Notes: generated by a model not told the origin, from the letters alone. DNA of 64,000 nucleotides from an uncultured Candidatus Melainabacteria bacterium (GCA_934693165.1 CAKUUX010000011.1:1-64000), one strand, 5' to 3'. Counted from the first letter of the stretch, positions 45,925 to 55,952 are shown. A program made the numbers and translations.

Positions 45925-47445
45925 ATGGCAGTAATTAATCCTGATGAGATAACATCAATAATCAAAACAAAAGTAGAAAATTACGACTCTGTTACAGAAA
46001 TCTCTAACATTGGTACAGTACTAGAAATCGGTGACGGTATCGCTAGATTGTATGGTTTAAGAAACGTAATGTCAAACGAATTGGTAGAATTCCAAGACGG
46101 CAAAGGAACATTAGGTATCACATTAAACTTGGAAGAAGACAATGTTGGGGTTGTAATTTTGGGTGACTACCAACACATCAAAGAAGGAATGACTGTAAAA
46201 ACAACAGGTAGAATTGCTTCAGCTCCAGTAGGAGAAGGTTTGATTGGTAGAATTGTTAGCCCAACAGGTCAACCTTTAGATGGCAAAGGTGAAATTAAAT
46301 CTGAAAAAACAATGCCAATCGAAAAAGTTGCTCCTGGTATCGTAGCAAGAAAATCGGTACACCAACCATTACAAACTGGTTTAACAGCTATTGACGCATT
46401 AACACCAATTGGACGTGGTCAACGTGAACTTATTATTGGTGATAGACAAACTGGTAAAACAGCTATTGCAATTGATACAATCATCAACCAAAAAGGGCAA
46501 GATGTAATTTGTATTTACGTTGCAATCGGTCAAAAAGCATCAACAGTTGCACAACTTGCAAAAACATTAGAAAACAACGGAGCTATGGATTACACAATCA
46601 TCGTTTCAGCAACAGCTAACGACGCAGCTCCATTGCAATATATTGCACCGTTCTCAGGTTCAGCAATCGCTGAGGGATTCTTAGAACAAGGCAAACACGT
46701 ATTAATCATTTATGATGATTTAACTAAACACGCACAAGCTTACCGTGCAATGAGTTTGTTATTGAGAAGACCACCAGGACGTGAAGCTTATCCAGGTGAT
46801 GTATTCTACTTACACTCAAGATTATTAGAACGTGCAGTAAAACTATCTGATAAACTAGGTGGTGGTAGTATTACAGCATTACCAATCATTGAAACACAAG
46901 CAGGTGACGTATCAGCATACATCCCTACTAACGTAATTTCAATTACAGATGGTCAAATCTTCTTAGAATCAAACTTGTTTAACGCAGGTATCAGACCAGC
47001 CATCAACGCAGGTATTTCAGTATCTCGTGTAGGTGGTGCAGCTCAAACAAAAGCCATTAAACAAGTAGCGGGTAAATTAAGACTTGACTTAGCTCAATTT
47101 AGAGAACTTGAAGCATTTGCTCAATTTGCATCAGACTTAGATCCTGCAACTAAAAAGCAATTGCTAAGAGGTCAAAAATTGACAGAAGTATTGAAACAAC
47201 CTCAATATATGCCATTAAGCGTTGCTCAACAAGTAAGTATCTTGTTTGCAGCTAACGAAGGTGTATTAGATGATATTGATAACAAAAATATCAGCCAATT
47301 CAAAAAAGATTGGTTCGATTACTACTCAGCTAATATGCCACAATTAATCGAAAGATTAAACAATGGCGAAGCTTTAACAGACGATGATAAAAAAGATTTA
47401 TCAAAAAATCTTGAATCATTTAAGAACACATTTGTTAATGCATAA
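45925..47445 (+). CDS. atpA: ATP synthase F1 subunit alpha
   Basis: The non-catalytic nucleotide-binding subunit. The 506 residues have the P-loop [13 protein letters not shown], the Arg finger region [14 protein letters not shown] segment ([18 protein letters not shown]) and the [23 protein letters not shown] core. Full length. An AGAGG site precedes the ATG 10 bases after atpH. Confidence 0.98.
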   Translation: MAVINPDEITSIIKTKVENYDSVTEISNIGTVLEIGDGIARLYGLRNVMSNELVEFQDGKGTLGITLNLEEDNVGVVILGDYQHIKEGMTVKTTGRIASAPVGEGLIGRIVSPTGQPLDGKGEIKSEKTMPIEKVAPGIVARKSVHQPLQTGLTAIDALTPIGRGQRELIIGDRQTGKTAIAIDTIINQKGQDVICIYVAIGQKASTVAQLAKTLENNGAMDYTIIVSATANDAAPLQYIAPFSGSAIAEGFLEQGKHVLIIYDDLTKHAQAYRAMSLLLRRPPGREAYPGDVFYLHSRLLERAVKLSDKLGGGSITALPIIETQAGDVSAYIPTNVISITDGQIFLESNLFNAGIRPAINAGISVSRVGGAAQTKAIKQVAGKLRLDLAQFRELEAFAQFASDLDPATKKQLLRGQKLTEVLKQPQYMPLSVAQQVSILFAANEGVLDDIDNKNISQFKKDWFDYYSANMPQLIERLNNGEALTDDDKKDLSKNLESFKNTFVNA

Positions 47446-47457
47446 TGGAAAGTAACA

Positions 47458-48387
47458 ATGGCAAATTTAAAAGACATTAAAAATAGAATACAAAGTGTTG
47501 AGAACACAAAAAAAATAACAAGAGCCATGAAAATGGTGGCAGCAGCAAAGGTCAAAAAAGCTGAATCAACAGTAAAATCAGCAAGACCTTTTGCTACAAT
47601 GCTTGTTGACGTTTTCAAAAGAATGTTATCAGCTTGTGGTACTTGTGAAAGCTCAGAACTTAATCTAAAATCAGCGATTGAAGATTACCCTGCACTTTTA
47701 ACAAAAAGACAAGTTGATTCAGTTGGTTTACTTGTTATAACATCAAATAAAGGTTTAGCTGGTGCTTATAACGCAAACATTATTAGACACACGCTAAAAG
47801 CTATTAAAGAATACGAAGAAAAAGGTATCACACCTCATTTGTTCATTGTCGGACAAAAAGGTATTAGTTCTATAAAAAGAAAACTAAATGACCCGTACTA
47901 CAAATTCGAAATAGCAAAAACTTATGTTGATGAAATGAATAATGTAACTGCAGAAGGCACTCATCGTATTGCAGAAGACATTGCTCAATACTATGTGGAT
48001 AAGAAAATCGACAAAATTGAAATTGTTACAACAAAGTTCAAAAACATGATGTCTTATACAGTTGAAGATTGGACATTATTACCAATAGAAGCTGACAAGA
48101 TTGAAGCTACTGAAGATACAAAAATCAATCCATTAATGTTATTTGAACCAAATGAGAAAGCAATTTTACAAAAAATTGTTCCAATGTACATTACAAATTT
48201 ATTGTATCAAGCATTATTGGAAGCTCAAGCAAGTGAATTAGCATCAAGAATGACAGCAATGTCAGCTGCATCAAATAACGCTGAAGATATGATTAGAGTT
48301 CTAACAATTGATTATAACAAAGCTCGTCAATGGGCTATTACACAAGAATTGGTTGAAATTGTTTCTGGTGCAGATGCACTTAAATAG
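47458..48387 (+). CDS. atpG: ATP synthase F1 subunit gamma
   Basis: The rotating central shaft. The 309 residues have the N-terminal coil LKDIKNRIQSVENTKKITRAMKMV region, the central ITSNKGLAGAYNANI and the C-terminal EMASRM-like helix (ASELASRMTAMSAASNNA). There is no recognisable chloroplast-type redox Cys pair. It is the last gene; beta and epsilon are elsewhere, as in cyanobacteria. Confidence 0.96.
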   Translation: MANLKDIKNRIQSVENTKKITRAMKMVAAAKVKKAESTVKSARPFATMLVDVFKRMLSACGTCESSELNLKSAIEDYPALLTKRQVDSVGLLVITSNKGLAGAYNANIIRHTLKAIKEYEEKGITPHLFIVGQKGISSIKRKLNDPYYKFEIAKTYVDEMNNVTAEGTHRIAEDIAQYYVDKKIDKIEIVTTKFKNMMSYTVEDWTLLPIEADKIEATEDTKINPLMLFEPNEKAILQKIVPMYITNLLYQALLEAQASELASRMTAMSAASNNAEDMIRVLTIDYNKARQWAITQELVEIVSGADALK

Positions 48388-48429
48388 TTAGACTGAAACG
48401 ATTTTAATAAATTTGATTACTACAAAAAA

Positions 48430-48456
48430 GAAGGTGAGTTTATTCAACTCACCTTC
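48430..48456. terminator. Terminator between atpG and the ferredoxin gene
   Basis: gaaggtgagtt (48430-48440) pairs perfectly with aactcaccttc (48446-48456) around a 5-base loop. On the minus strand six T follow directly, so it best serves the ferredoxin gene; it may also stop the atp operon. Confidence 0.88.
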
Positions 48457-48479
48457 TAACTTTTATTATCAGTTGTTAA

Positions 48480-48656
48480 TTATTCAACTATGATAGCGCC
48501 TACTGGGCATGCTTCAGCAGCTTCTTTAACTGCATCTTCGTTTGAAGCAACATTAGCTTCATTAACTTTAGCTTGATCTTCTACTGAAAATACGTCGCCA
48601 CATACTGCTTCACAAGCGCCACATGCGATACAACTGTCTTCAACTTTAACGTTCAT
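48480..48656 (-). CDS. [4Fe-4S] ferredoxin, 58 aa
   Basis: A small electron carrier. Cysteines 9, 12 and 15 (CIACGAC) and the late CPVGA cysteine would bind a single [4Fe-4S] cluster. An extra Cys at 19, as in Thermotoga-type single-cluster ferredoxins, could form a disulphide only if a partner Cys existed, and none is seen. The protein is very acidic. AAGGAG precedes the ATG. It is monocistronic. A role as donor to radical SAM or activase proteins here is possible but unproven. Confidence 0.92.
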   Translation of the reverse strand: MNVKVEDSCIACGACEAVCGDVFSVEDQAKVNEANVASNEDAVKEAAEACPVGAIIVE

Positions 48657-48725
48657 TTTGTTCTCCTTTTACTAATTAATGTCTAAGTGTTTTACCACTA
48701 CAAAATATATGATAAAACAAACAAA

Positions 48726-49901
48726 TTAAAATATCCATTCTTTAATAAATTTTGCAACATTATCAAAACCAACAAGAGTACCTAAGTCTTTTGGTTGTAA
48801 TTTTTTGCTGTAAATAAGAATTGGAACATATTCACGAGTATGGTCTGTACCTGGAACAGTTGGGTCACAACCGTGGTCAGCTGTTATGATTAAGTAATCG
48901 TCTTCACCCATAGCCTCAATGAATTTTGGAACATAAGTATCAATTTCTTCAATAGCTTTACCATAACCTGCTGCATCATTTCTGTGACCAAATAACATAT
49001 CTGTGTCAACTAAGTTTGTGAAAATAAATGATTTATCAGCATTTGGAACAGCTTTATATTCAATTGATTTTAAATCCAAAGTATTGTTAATTGCTTTTAA
49101 TGTTAATTCAAGACCTTCTTTATTTGAACCAGTGTGAATAGCGTGAGTTACACCTTGTTTGCAGAAGATATCTTCAATTTTACCTATAGCAATAACTGTA
49201 CCGTTGTTAGCTTCAACATCTGTTAAAATAGTATCTTGATCTGGAGCTAAAACATAATCTCTTCTATCTTTACCAATACGAGTAGGTACGCCATCAACCA
49301 CGTGATAAGGTCTTGCAATTACACGAGAAACTGTAACACCAATATCATCAAACATTTTTCTAGCAATTTGACACCATTCGTACAATGTATCAAGTGGAAT
49401 TAAATCAGTATCAACAGCGATTTGGAATACGCTATCAGCACTTGTATAAACGATTGGGAATTTAGTTTTTTGGTGTTCATCATTGTAATCAACGATAACA
49501 GCAGTACCACTTGCAGCCTTATTAGCTAAAACGCCACCACAGTTTGTTCTTTTAATAAATTCGTCAATAATTTCTTGAGGGAAACCTGTATTTGTAAAAG
49601 TTTTAAAAGCTTCTTTTAAAACGATACCAGCCATTTCCCAGTGACCAGTTGTAGTATCTTTACCGTTTGATTTTTCTTTCATTGTACCGTATTGACCAAT
49701 TGGGTTTGAAACCTTTTCAATACCTTGGAAGTCTTGAATATTACCTAAACCTAATTTAGCTAAATTTGGAACATTCAAACCATTATTAAATTTACATACA
49801 TTTTTTAAAGTATTGCATTCAGGAATATCACCGAAATCTTTACAATCTGGCATTGCGCCGATACCCATTGAATCAATAACTACTACGATTGCTCTTTTCA
49901 T
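48726..49901 (-). CDS. deoB: Phosphopentomutase
   Basis: Interconverts (deoxy)ribose-1- and -5-phosphate in nucleoside salvage, upstream of DeoC. The 391 residues show the alkaline-phosphatase-fold metal sites: VIDSMGIGAMPD, DTTTGHWEMAG, DTDMLFGHRNDA and TADHGCDPTVPGTDHTREY. I start it at the ATG at 49901 (MKRAIVVVID) behind AAAGGTGA; a further upstream start would add ten residues not seen in the family. Confidence 0.96.
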   Translation of the reverse strand: MKRAIVVVIDSMGIGAMPDCKDFGDIPECNTLKNVCKFNNGLNVPNLAKLGLGNIQDFQGIEKVSNPIGQYGTMKEKSNGKDTTTGHWEMAGIVLKEAFKTFTNTGFPQEIIDEFIKRTNCGGVLANKAASGTAVIVDYNDEHQKTKFPIVYTSADSVFQIAVDTDLIPLDTLYEWCQIARKMFDDIGVTVSRVIARPYHVVDGVPTRIGKDRRDYVLAPDQDTILTDVEANNGTVIAIGKIEDIFCKQGVTHAIHTGSNKEGLELTLKAINNTLDLKSIEYKAVPNADKSFIFTNLVDTDMLFGHRNDAAGYGKAIEEIDTYVPKFIEAMGEDDYLIITADHGCDPTVPGTDHTREYVPILIYSKKLQPKDLGTLVGFDNVAKFIKEWIF

Positions 49902-49948
49902 AAGTTCACCTTTCTTTAAAAATAAACACATTTACTTTAAATTTATAT

Positions 49949-49972
49949 TATCATAAAAACATTTTTATGATA
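49949..49972. promoter_or_regulatory. Perfect 24-bp palindrome between deoB and nusB, possible operator
   Basis: Two 11-base arms, tatcataaaaa and tttttatgata, flank a CA. It sits midway between the divergent starts of deoB (49901) and nusB (50011), next to AT-rich -10-like sequence. It lacks a G/C-rich stem, so an operator is more likely than a terminator. Confidence 0.5.
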
Positions 49973-50010
49973 GCATTAAATTATAGAGGAATTATAAAAA
50001 GAGGTAAAAC

Positions 50011-50664
50011 ATGCAAGCACGTAGAGCAGCTAGAGAATTAGCATTAATATTATTTTCACAATTTGATAAAAAGATTACAGAATATACATCAACAGACATT
50101 GATGAAATGTTATTAAAATCAGTAAGAATTTTAACAAACAATTCATCAGAAAGTTTGCAACTAACACTTGGAAAATTAATGGAAATGAAAGAATATGTTG
50201 ATGAAGTTGAAACAGAACATCCAGATAACCTTTCAAGACCAATTGAATCAAGCAATATTCCCGTGCCAATGACATCAGACTTTTCTGGAAGAATTGAAGA
50301 AATGCTAAATATTGCAGAAAACGCTTTACTTGCATTAGAAATAGCAGAAATGGCAACGCTTGAATGCCAATCAGATGTAAAAGAATACATCAAAAAAATT
50401 GCTGATAGATACAAAGTTTACCACGAAGAAATTGACAACTTAATCCAAGAATGTTCACAAGGTTGGGATATTTCAAGAATGGTAAGAATTGATAAAGACA
50501 TCTTAAGAATTGCAATCACAGAAATGGTTTATCTCAAAGAAGCACCAATGAAAGTTGTAATTGATGAAGCTGTTGAACTTGCTAAAAAATATTCAACAGA
50601 CGATTCTCCATCATTCGTAAACGGTATATTGGCAAAAGTAGTTAGAAAAGAAGAATTAAAATAG
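50011..50664 (+). CDS. nusB: Transcription antitermination factor NusB, extended form
   Basis: Binds boxA RNA with S10 in rRNA antitermination. The 217 residues exceed the 139 of E. coli because of an insert at about 45-110 between the N-terminal RRAARELALILFSQ helix and the C-terminal core (WDISRMVRIDKDILRIAITEM; VVIDEAVELAKKYSTDDSPSFVNGIL in pieces). Similar long forms occur in cyanobacteria. An AGAGG site precedes the ATG. ftsY follows with no gap. Confidence 0.94.
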   Translation: MQARRAARELALILFSQFDKKITEYTSTDIDEMLLKSVRILTNNSSESLQLTLGKLMEMKEYVDEVETEHPDNLSRPIESSNIPVPMTSDFSGRIEEMLNIAENALLALEIAEMATLECQSDVKEYIKKIADRYKVYHEEIDNLIQECSQGWDISRMVRIDKDILRIAITEMVYLKEAPMKVVIDEAVELAKKYSTDDSPSFVNGILAKVVRKEELK

Positions 50665-51579
50665 ATGTTTGGATTTTTTTCAAATAGTATAAAAACAATA
50701 AAAGAAGCAGTTACAAATACGACAAAAAACCTTGTTACTAATGTCGTTAATAATATTGCAGAAGAGGAAGAATTTTCTGAATTTGTCTTAGACGATATGG
50801 AAGATTTATTAATCAGTGCTGATTTAGGCGTAAATTACGCAGGCGAATTAGTTGATAAGTTAAGAAATCAAGACAAAATCAAACCTTCTGTTGTTAAACA
50901 ATACTTAAAAGATGAATTTGAAAAAGTTTTAAATGAAGCAGGCTCAACTGTGCTTAACTACAAAGACGGAGAACTAAATACATATTTTATTTGTGGTGTT
51001 AATGGTGTTGGAAAAACTACATTAATTGGAAAGCTTGCTTATAGCTTCAAGCAACAAGGTAAAAAAGTTATGGTCGCTGCAGCAGACACATTTAGAGCAG
51101 CAGCAGAAGAACAACTTGATATTTGGTCAAAACGAGCAGGTGCTGAAATCATTAGACGAGATAAAGCTGATCCTGCATCTGTAGTTTATGAAGCAATTCA
51201 AAAAGCTAAAACTGAAAACTTTGACGTGCTTTTAATTGATACAGCAGGTAGACTTCAAAACAAATTTAATTTAATGGAAGAATTGACTAAAATTAAGACA
51301 GTTCTTGATAAAAACGCTCCTGAAACATTGAGAGAAACCATTCTAGTGCTTGACGCAAACACAGGTCAAAATGGTATTTCGCAAGCAAAAATATTTACAG
51401 AAGCTGTCAATTTAACATCTGTTGCACTTACAAAACTTGATGGTTCAGCAAAAGGTGCAATTATCCTTTCTATTGCCAAAGACCTTAAACTTCCAGTAAA
51501 GTTGGTAGGTATTGGAGAAAAAATGGAAGACTTGAAAGATTTTAATACAAAAGATTTTATAAACGCTTTATTTGAATAA
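50665..51579 (+). CDS. ftsY: Signal recognition particle receptor FtsY
   Basis: The GTPase that docks SRP-ribosome complexes at the membrane. The 304 residues are a bare NG domain without the long acidic A domain. GTPase motifs: GVNGVGKTTLIGKLA, DTFRAAAEEQLDIW, DTAGRLQNKFNLMEEL, TKLDGSAKGA. The N-terminal amphipathic MFGFFSNSIKTIKEA probably touches the membrane. It abuts nusB and overlaps the M14 gene by one base. Confidence 0.97.
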   Translation: MFGFFSNSIKTIKEAVTNTTKNLVTNVVNNIAEEEEFSEFVLDDMEDLLISADLGVNYAGELVDKLRNQDKIKPSVVKQYLKDEFEKVLNEAGSTVLNYKDGELNTYFICGVNGVGKTTLIGKLAYSFKQQGKKVMVAAADTFRAAAEEQLDIWSKRAGAEIIRRDKADPASVVYEAIQKAKTENFDVLLIDTAGRLQNKFNLMEELTKIKTVLDKNAPETLRETILVLDANTGQNGISQAKIFTEAVNLTSVALTKLDGSAKGAIILSIAKDLKLPVKLVGIGEKMEDLKDFNTKDFINALFE

Positions 51580-52196
51580 TGAAAATTTTAAAAGAAACTA
51601 TATCAAAAAACAAAAAGAAGATTGAATTATTAGGAAATGACAATAGCAAAAATATTCTTGTTATTGGAGTTTTTCACGGGGACGAACCACAGGGTGAATA
51701 CTTAATTAACGAATACTTAAAAGAAAATGACAGCAAACTTTTGTTTATACCTTGCCTAAATCCTGATGGCAAATGCTTAAACACAAGACAAAATGCTAAT
51801 AATGTTGATTTAAATAGAAACTTTCCAACAAAAAATTGGATAAAATCAGAAGATCCACATTATTTTGGAGGAAATGAACCTGCTTGTGAGATTGAAACCA
51901 AATTTATGGTTGAAATTATCGAAGAATATAAACCAAAAGCAATATTAACAATACATTCGCCATATTGTGTGGTAAATTATGATGGAGATTGTAAACCTTT
52001 AGCAGAAGAAATTTCTAAAATTATAAATTATCCAACTGATGATGATATTGGATATCCAACACCAGGAAGTTTTGGGACATATTGTGGAAAAGAAAGAAAT
52101 ATTCCAACAATTACACTTGAATTAAGTGAAGAAGCCCCAGTTGAAACATTAAAAGAACCTATGTTTAAAATTTTTAAACTTTTAGAAACTCTATAA
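51579..52196 (+). CDS. M14-family zinc carboxypeptidase (MpaA-like)
   Basis: A 205-residue metallopeptidase domain. Zinc ligands are GVFHGDEPQ (HxxE) and the later TIHSPY His; substrate Arg/Asn are in VDLNRNFP; the catalytic Glu is in ITLELSEE. It resembles MpaA, which cleaves the gamma-D-glutamyl-diaminopimelate bond of murein peptides. It has no signal peptide, which fits cytoplasmic murein recycling. It is coupled to ftsY by one base. Confidence 0.88.
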   Translation: MKILKETISKNKKKIELLGNDNSKNILVIGVFHGDEPQGEYLINEYLKENDSKLLFIPCLNPDGKCLNTRQNANNVDLNRNFPTKNWIKSEDPHYFGGNEPACEIETKFMVEIIEEYKPKAILTIHSPYCVVNYDGDCKPLAEEISKIINYPTDDDIGYPTPGSFGTYCGKERNIPTITLELSEEAPVETLKEPMFKIFKLLETL

Positions 52197-52244
52197 AAAT
52201 TATGATACAATCAAGAAAAAGTTAAAAAATAAGGAGATAAAATT

Positions 52245-52481
52245 ATGGCAGAAGCAAAAATTATAGCAACAGTTCCAAGAAGTGCAACAGAACAATTACA
52301 AATTTCAATCAACGAATACAAAGGTAAAAGCTACCTTGATATGAGAATTTATTACACAACAGATGACGGTGCAAACTGGCTTCCAACAAAAAAAGGTGTA
52401 ACTTGCTCTCCAGAAAACTTAGACTTATTAGCAGAGGCTATTGAAGAAGCTAAAAAAGAATTTATGACAGAGGAAGAATAG
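52245..52481 (+). CDS. PC4/p15 (YdbC-like) single-stranded nucleic acid binding protein
   Basis: A 78-residue protein with the PC4 core: QLQISINEYKGKSYLDMRIY, then WLPTKKGVTCSPENLDLL, then an acidic helix. Bacterial PC4-like proteins bind single-stranded DNA as dimers. An AAGGAGAT site precedes the ATG. It ends one base before priA, whose ribosome site lies inside this gene, so the two are probably made together. Confidence 0.88.
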   Translation: MAEAKIIATVPRSATEQLQISINEYKGKSYLDMRIYYTTDDGANWLPTKKGVTCSPENLDLLAEAIEEAKKEFMTEEE

Positions 52482-52482
52482 T

Positions 52483-54690
52483 TTGGATAATAAATACGCC
52501 CTAGTCCTTGTAAATATTAAAGGACTGGGTGTAAAAACTTTTTCTTACATAATACCTGACGATATGAAAGATATAATTCAAATTGGTCAGGCTGTTCTTG
52601 TGCCTTTTGGAAGACAAGGCTTGATACAGGCGTTTGTTGTTGGATTTTCAAATTATTTACCAGAAGAAATCAAGGCTAAAAAGATTAATAAAATTATTGA
52701 TACAACACAATTATTTAATCTTGAATATCTAAAATTGCTAGAATGGGTTGCAAACTATTATATGACCGACTTTGTAACCGTATTAAATATGGCAATACCT
52801 TTAAAACTTTTGGATAAAAGTTCAAGAACAGAAGATTATATTGAATTCGTAAGTAGCGAAAAAGCCACAAAAAGACAAAAGGAAATCCTTGATATATTAA
52901 AAGAAAAGGGTAAAACAAAACTTATAGATTTTGAAAAAGAAGTTAAAACAACAAGAACAACAATAAAAAAATTGATTGATATAGGTTGTATAAAGTTAAC
53001 AACTGACGAAATTTATAGAAATCCATTGCAAATCTTTGAACAAAAAGTTGAACCACTATACGAACTTTCAGGAGAACAAAAAGAAGTCTATGTAAAAATC
53101 CGAGATAAAATAAATTCTGATAACAAATTTCCAATACTATTACACGGCGTAACTGCCTCAGGAAAGACAGAAGTATATTTTAAACTAATAAAAGACACTC
53201 TTGATAAAGGTAAAAACGTTTTATTTTTAGCTCCAGAAATTGCTTTAGCCTCTCAACTTACCAAAAGATTAACAAAAAAATTTGGAATAAACGAGGTTGC
53301 CATTTGGCATAGCTCAATTTCAGAAGGCGAACGATACGACGTATGGCAAAAAATTAATAGAAACGAAATTAGAATACTTGCAGGAGCACGCTCAGCAGTA
53401 TTCGCACCACTAAAAAATATTGGACTAATCATTATAGACGAAGAACACGAAAGCGCTTATAAACAAAATAATCCAGCTCCACGATATGATGCAAAAGTCA
53501 TAGCTGAAAAATTAGCAGAGTTTCATAATTCTCCAATTATACTGGGCTCGGCAACACCTGATATTGTAAGTTATTATAAGGCTAAAAACTCTGGAACGCT
53601 TTTTGAATTAATGCATAGATTCAACAATGTCCCAATGGCAAAAACATCCATTATAAATATGCAAGAACACAAACGTTCAGCCTACAAAGGAACTATTTCA
53701 AAAATTTTAGAAACAGAAATAAAAGAAACTTTAGCCAAAAATCAACAAGTAATCATACTAGTCAATAGACGAGGATTTTCAACATTTACACAATGTCAAA
53801 GTTGTGGAACAGTTTTAGAATGTCCAAACTGTGCTATTCCAATGGTTTGGCACACAGATGAACAAGTTTTCAAATGCCATTATTGTGGGCAAAAGATGTC
53901 TTTTCCTGATGAATGTCCTGAATGTGGGTCAAATGCACTTCACAACACAGGGCTAGGTATCCAAAAAGTTGAAATACTAATAAAAGAAATGTTTCCTGAT
54001 GCAAGGATAGCAAGACTTGATAGTGATGTTTTGGTTAGAAAAAACGAGCACATCAAACTTTTAGAAAAATTTCAAGAAAAGGAAATCGATATTTTAATAG
54101 GAACACAAATGGTAGCAAAGGGGCTTGATAACCCTAATGTAACACTTGTTGGCGTTATTTCTGCTGACGCTAGTTTTAATCTACCTGATTTTAGAGCACC
54201 TGAAAGAGGGTTCCAGCTTTTAACACAAGTTGCAGGACGTGTTGGACGTGGCGAATTTACTGGAAAAGTCTTATTTCAAACATACAACCCAGAATTCTAC
54301 GCCCTTGAAAGCGCTAAAGAACAAGACTACAGCGACTTTTACAAAACAGAAATCACAGCTAGAGAAGATTTTGATTACCCTCCTTTTAGTAAAATTATTC
54401 GATTAATTTTAAGCGCAGATAATCAATTTAGAACAGAAAAATCGGCAATGGAAATCGCACTTAGATTAAGAACTCTTGTTGATAAATTCGGCATAAAAGA
54501 AAAGCTTGAAGTTTTAGGACCAACAGAGTGCGTAATCGGAAGAATTAATGGCAAATACAGATATCAAATTTTAATAAAAAACAAGATTGAAGCGAAAGGT
54601 CACGCATTTATATCAAAATTCCTTGCTCAAATGACTGTACCAAAAGATATTAAACTAGCAGTGGATGTTGATCCACTAGACATTCTTTAA
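52483..54690 (+). CDS. priA: Primosomal protein N' (replication restart helicase)
   Basis: A 735-residue DEAH-type helicase that reloads the replisome. It has the N-terminal 3'-DNA-end binding domain, Walker A LLHGVTASGKTEVYF, Walker B IIIDEEHESAYKQ, eight zinc cysteines (CQSCG, CPNC, CHYCG, CPECG) and helicase motifs V-VI (GTQMVAKGLDNPNV; QVAGRVGRGEF). The start is TTG at 52483, supported by GAGGAAG six bases upstream and by the family N-terminus that follows (YALVLVNIKG). It overlaps the convergent pilin-like gene by 4 bases. Confidence 0.97.
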   Translation: MDNKYALVLVNIKGLGVKTFSYIIPDDMKDIIQIGQAVLVPFGRQGLIQAFVVGFSNYLPEEIKAKKINKIIDTTQLFNLEYLKLLEWVANYYMTDFVTVLNMAIPLKLLDKSSRTEDYIEFVSSEKATKRQKEILDILKEKGKTKLIDFEKEVKTTRTTIKKLIDIGCIKLTTDEIYRNPLQIFEQKVEPLYELSGEQKEVYVKIRDKINSDNKFPILLHGVTASGKTEVYFKLIKDTLDKGKNVLFLAPEIALASQLTKRLTKKFGINEVAIWHSSISEGERYDVWQKINRNEIRILAGARSAVFAPLKNIGLIIIDEEHESAYKQNNPAPRYDAKVIAEKLAEFHNSPIILGSATPDIVSYYKAKNSGTLFELMHRFNNVPMAKTSIINMQEHKRSAYKGTISKILETEIKETLAKNQQVIILVNRRGFSTFTQCQSCGTVLECPNCAIPMVWHTDEQVFKCHYCGQKMSFPDECPECGSNALHNTGLGIQKVEILIKEMFPDARIARLDSDVLVRKNEHIKLLEKFQEKEIDILIGTQMVAKGLDNPNVTLVGVISADASFNLPDFRAPERGFQLLTQVAGRVGRGEFTGKVLFQTYNPEFYALESAKEQDYSDFYKTEITAREDFDYPPFSKIIRLILSADNQFRTEKSAMEIALRLRTLVDKFGIKEKLEVLGPTECVIGRINGKYRYQILIKNKIEAKGHAFISKFLAQMTVPKDIKLAVDVDPLDIL

Positions 54691-55952
54691 TCTCTTTTAC
54701 CACGACCTCTTACGGAAACTGTCGCTTTTAATGGAATATAGTCACAAGTAGTATTTGCAGGACATTCAACGCCCGTTGCAGGACAGTAGTTTCTGATTGG
54801 AATAAAGTTTGTACTAAAATATGAAAATACATTGTTTGCAAATTTATGATGACACATTACACGAGGAAGAGCTACCCCTGAAGAAATAATGGAGCGCACA
54901 CCAGCGTTAGTCGTACTATATAAATTTGCCAACAAGAAATCACCTGTTCTCATTTTTGGAGAAATTGGAAGAACTTCGCCATTCAATAGCACATAAAACT
55001 CTAAAACATCATCATTTAAAGTATTTGTTCCAACTCTTGGCCCATCAGAATCTACAAATACAACATAATAACTTCCTGCCAAATATCTTGTGAAAGCTTC
55101 ATTTAAGAAGGATTCACTTTTTGCAGAACAACTAGGATTAACTTTTATACTTTTAAATAAAACATGAAAATATTCCAAAAGAGGAACAGCAGGATATCTT
55201 CTTATTGCTTGACCTGTATTTGCACAAGATGGACATTCTGCAATATTTCTAAAATACAAAGCTATATTACCAGAATAAGTCGTTGACCAAGGTGCAATAG
55301 GCGCAGCCTTTGCTTCAATAGGACTACACAAAAATCCTATTTCATTAAATCTATTACAATTTGTGTCACCTGTTGCAGAAGAAGGTAAACCATTCAAACA
55401 TTTTAAATCGTTCTTAAAGTTATCATTAACAATACCTGTTAGAGCAACATCTCTCATCCCAAAAGAATATGCAGTTGGAGAAATATATAACGTCATACCG
55501 TTTGATAAATACAACGTAGGTTTAACATTATCTTCATTGAAATATCCAGCCGTTTGGCAATTATCACAAGTAAAAGTCGGACCAGCTTCACTTTCAAGAA
55601 CATTAAAATGTTCAATTAATCTATCATAAAACCCACCATTAATGTGAGTTGCAGGCATACCATTTACACCTAAAATATCTGGCAAATATGAACCTGATTC
55701 TGTCGTTTTATAAACAGGTGAAATCATTTTGTAATTATAAGTATCTTCAATCAAAACACCGTCACTTACTGCAGAACTAGCTATTTTGGTTAAATTATTC
55801 CACGCAGCGTATGCTCTTACTCTTTTTGCATAGTTAAATTTACTTTCAGTAATGCTTTTAGACGCAAGTATAACCAAGCTCATAATAACAAGCGCAATAA
55901 TAACTTCGGCTTGAGATATGGCTAAAAATTTACGTCCAAATTTCTTTATCAT
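54687..55952 (-). CDS. Prepilin-like protein with large Cys-rich body
   Basis: A 421-residue protein beginning with a type III (prepilin) signal: basic MIKKFGRKFLA, then ISQAEVIIALVIMSLVILASKS with Glu at +5 of the predicted cleavage. The residue before the cut is Ala rather than Gly. The remaining 380 residues are long for a pilin, with Cys pairs (CDNC, CPSC, CPATGVECP), so disulphides are likely. It could be a minor pseudopilin or an adhesin-like tip protein. No other pilus gene is adjacent. It overlaps the DUF3326 gene by 4 bases. Confidence 0.75.
   Translation of the reverse strand: MIKKFGRKFLAISQAEVIIALVIMSLVILASKSITESKFNYAKRVRAYAAWNNLTKIASSAVSDGVLIEDTYNYKMISPVYKTTESGSYLPDILGVNGMPATHINGGFYDRLIEHFNVLESEAGPTFTCDNCQTAGYFNEDNVKPTLYLSNGMTLYISPTAYSFGMRDVALTGIVNDNFKNDLKCLNGLPSSATGDTNCNRFNEIGFLCSPIEAKAAPIAPWSTTYSGNIALYFRNIAECPSCANTGQAIRRYPAVPLLEYFHVLFKSIKVNPSCSAKSESFLNEAFTRYLAGSYYVVFVDSDGPRVGTNTLNDDVLEFYVLLNGEVLPISPKMRTGDFLLANLYSTTNAGVRSIISSGVALPRVMCHHKFANNVFSYFSTNFIPIRNYCPATGVECPANTTCDYIPLKATVSVRGRGKRD

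Noticed and set aside
48388..48479. Loss of atpD and atpC after atpG
   Set aside because: Beta and epsilon genes lie apart in cyanobacterial relatives, so their absence here is normal and not a deletion.
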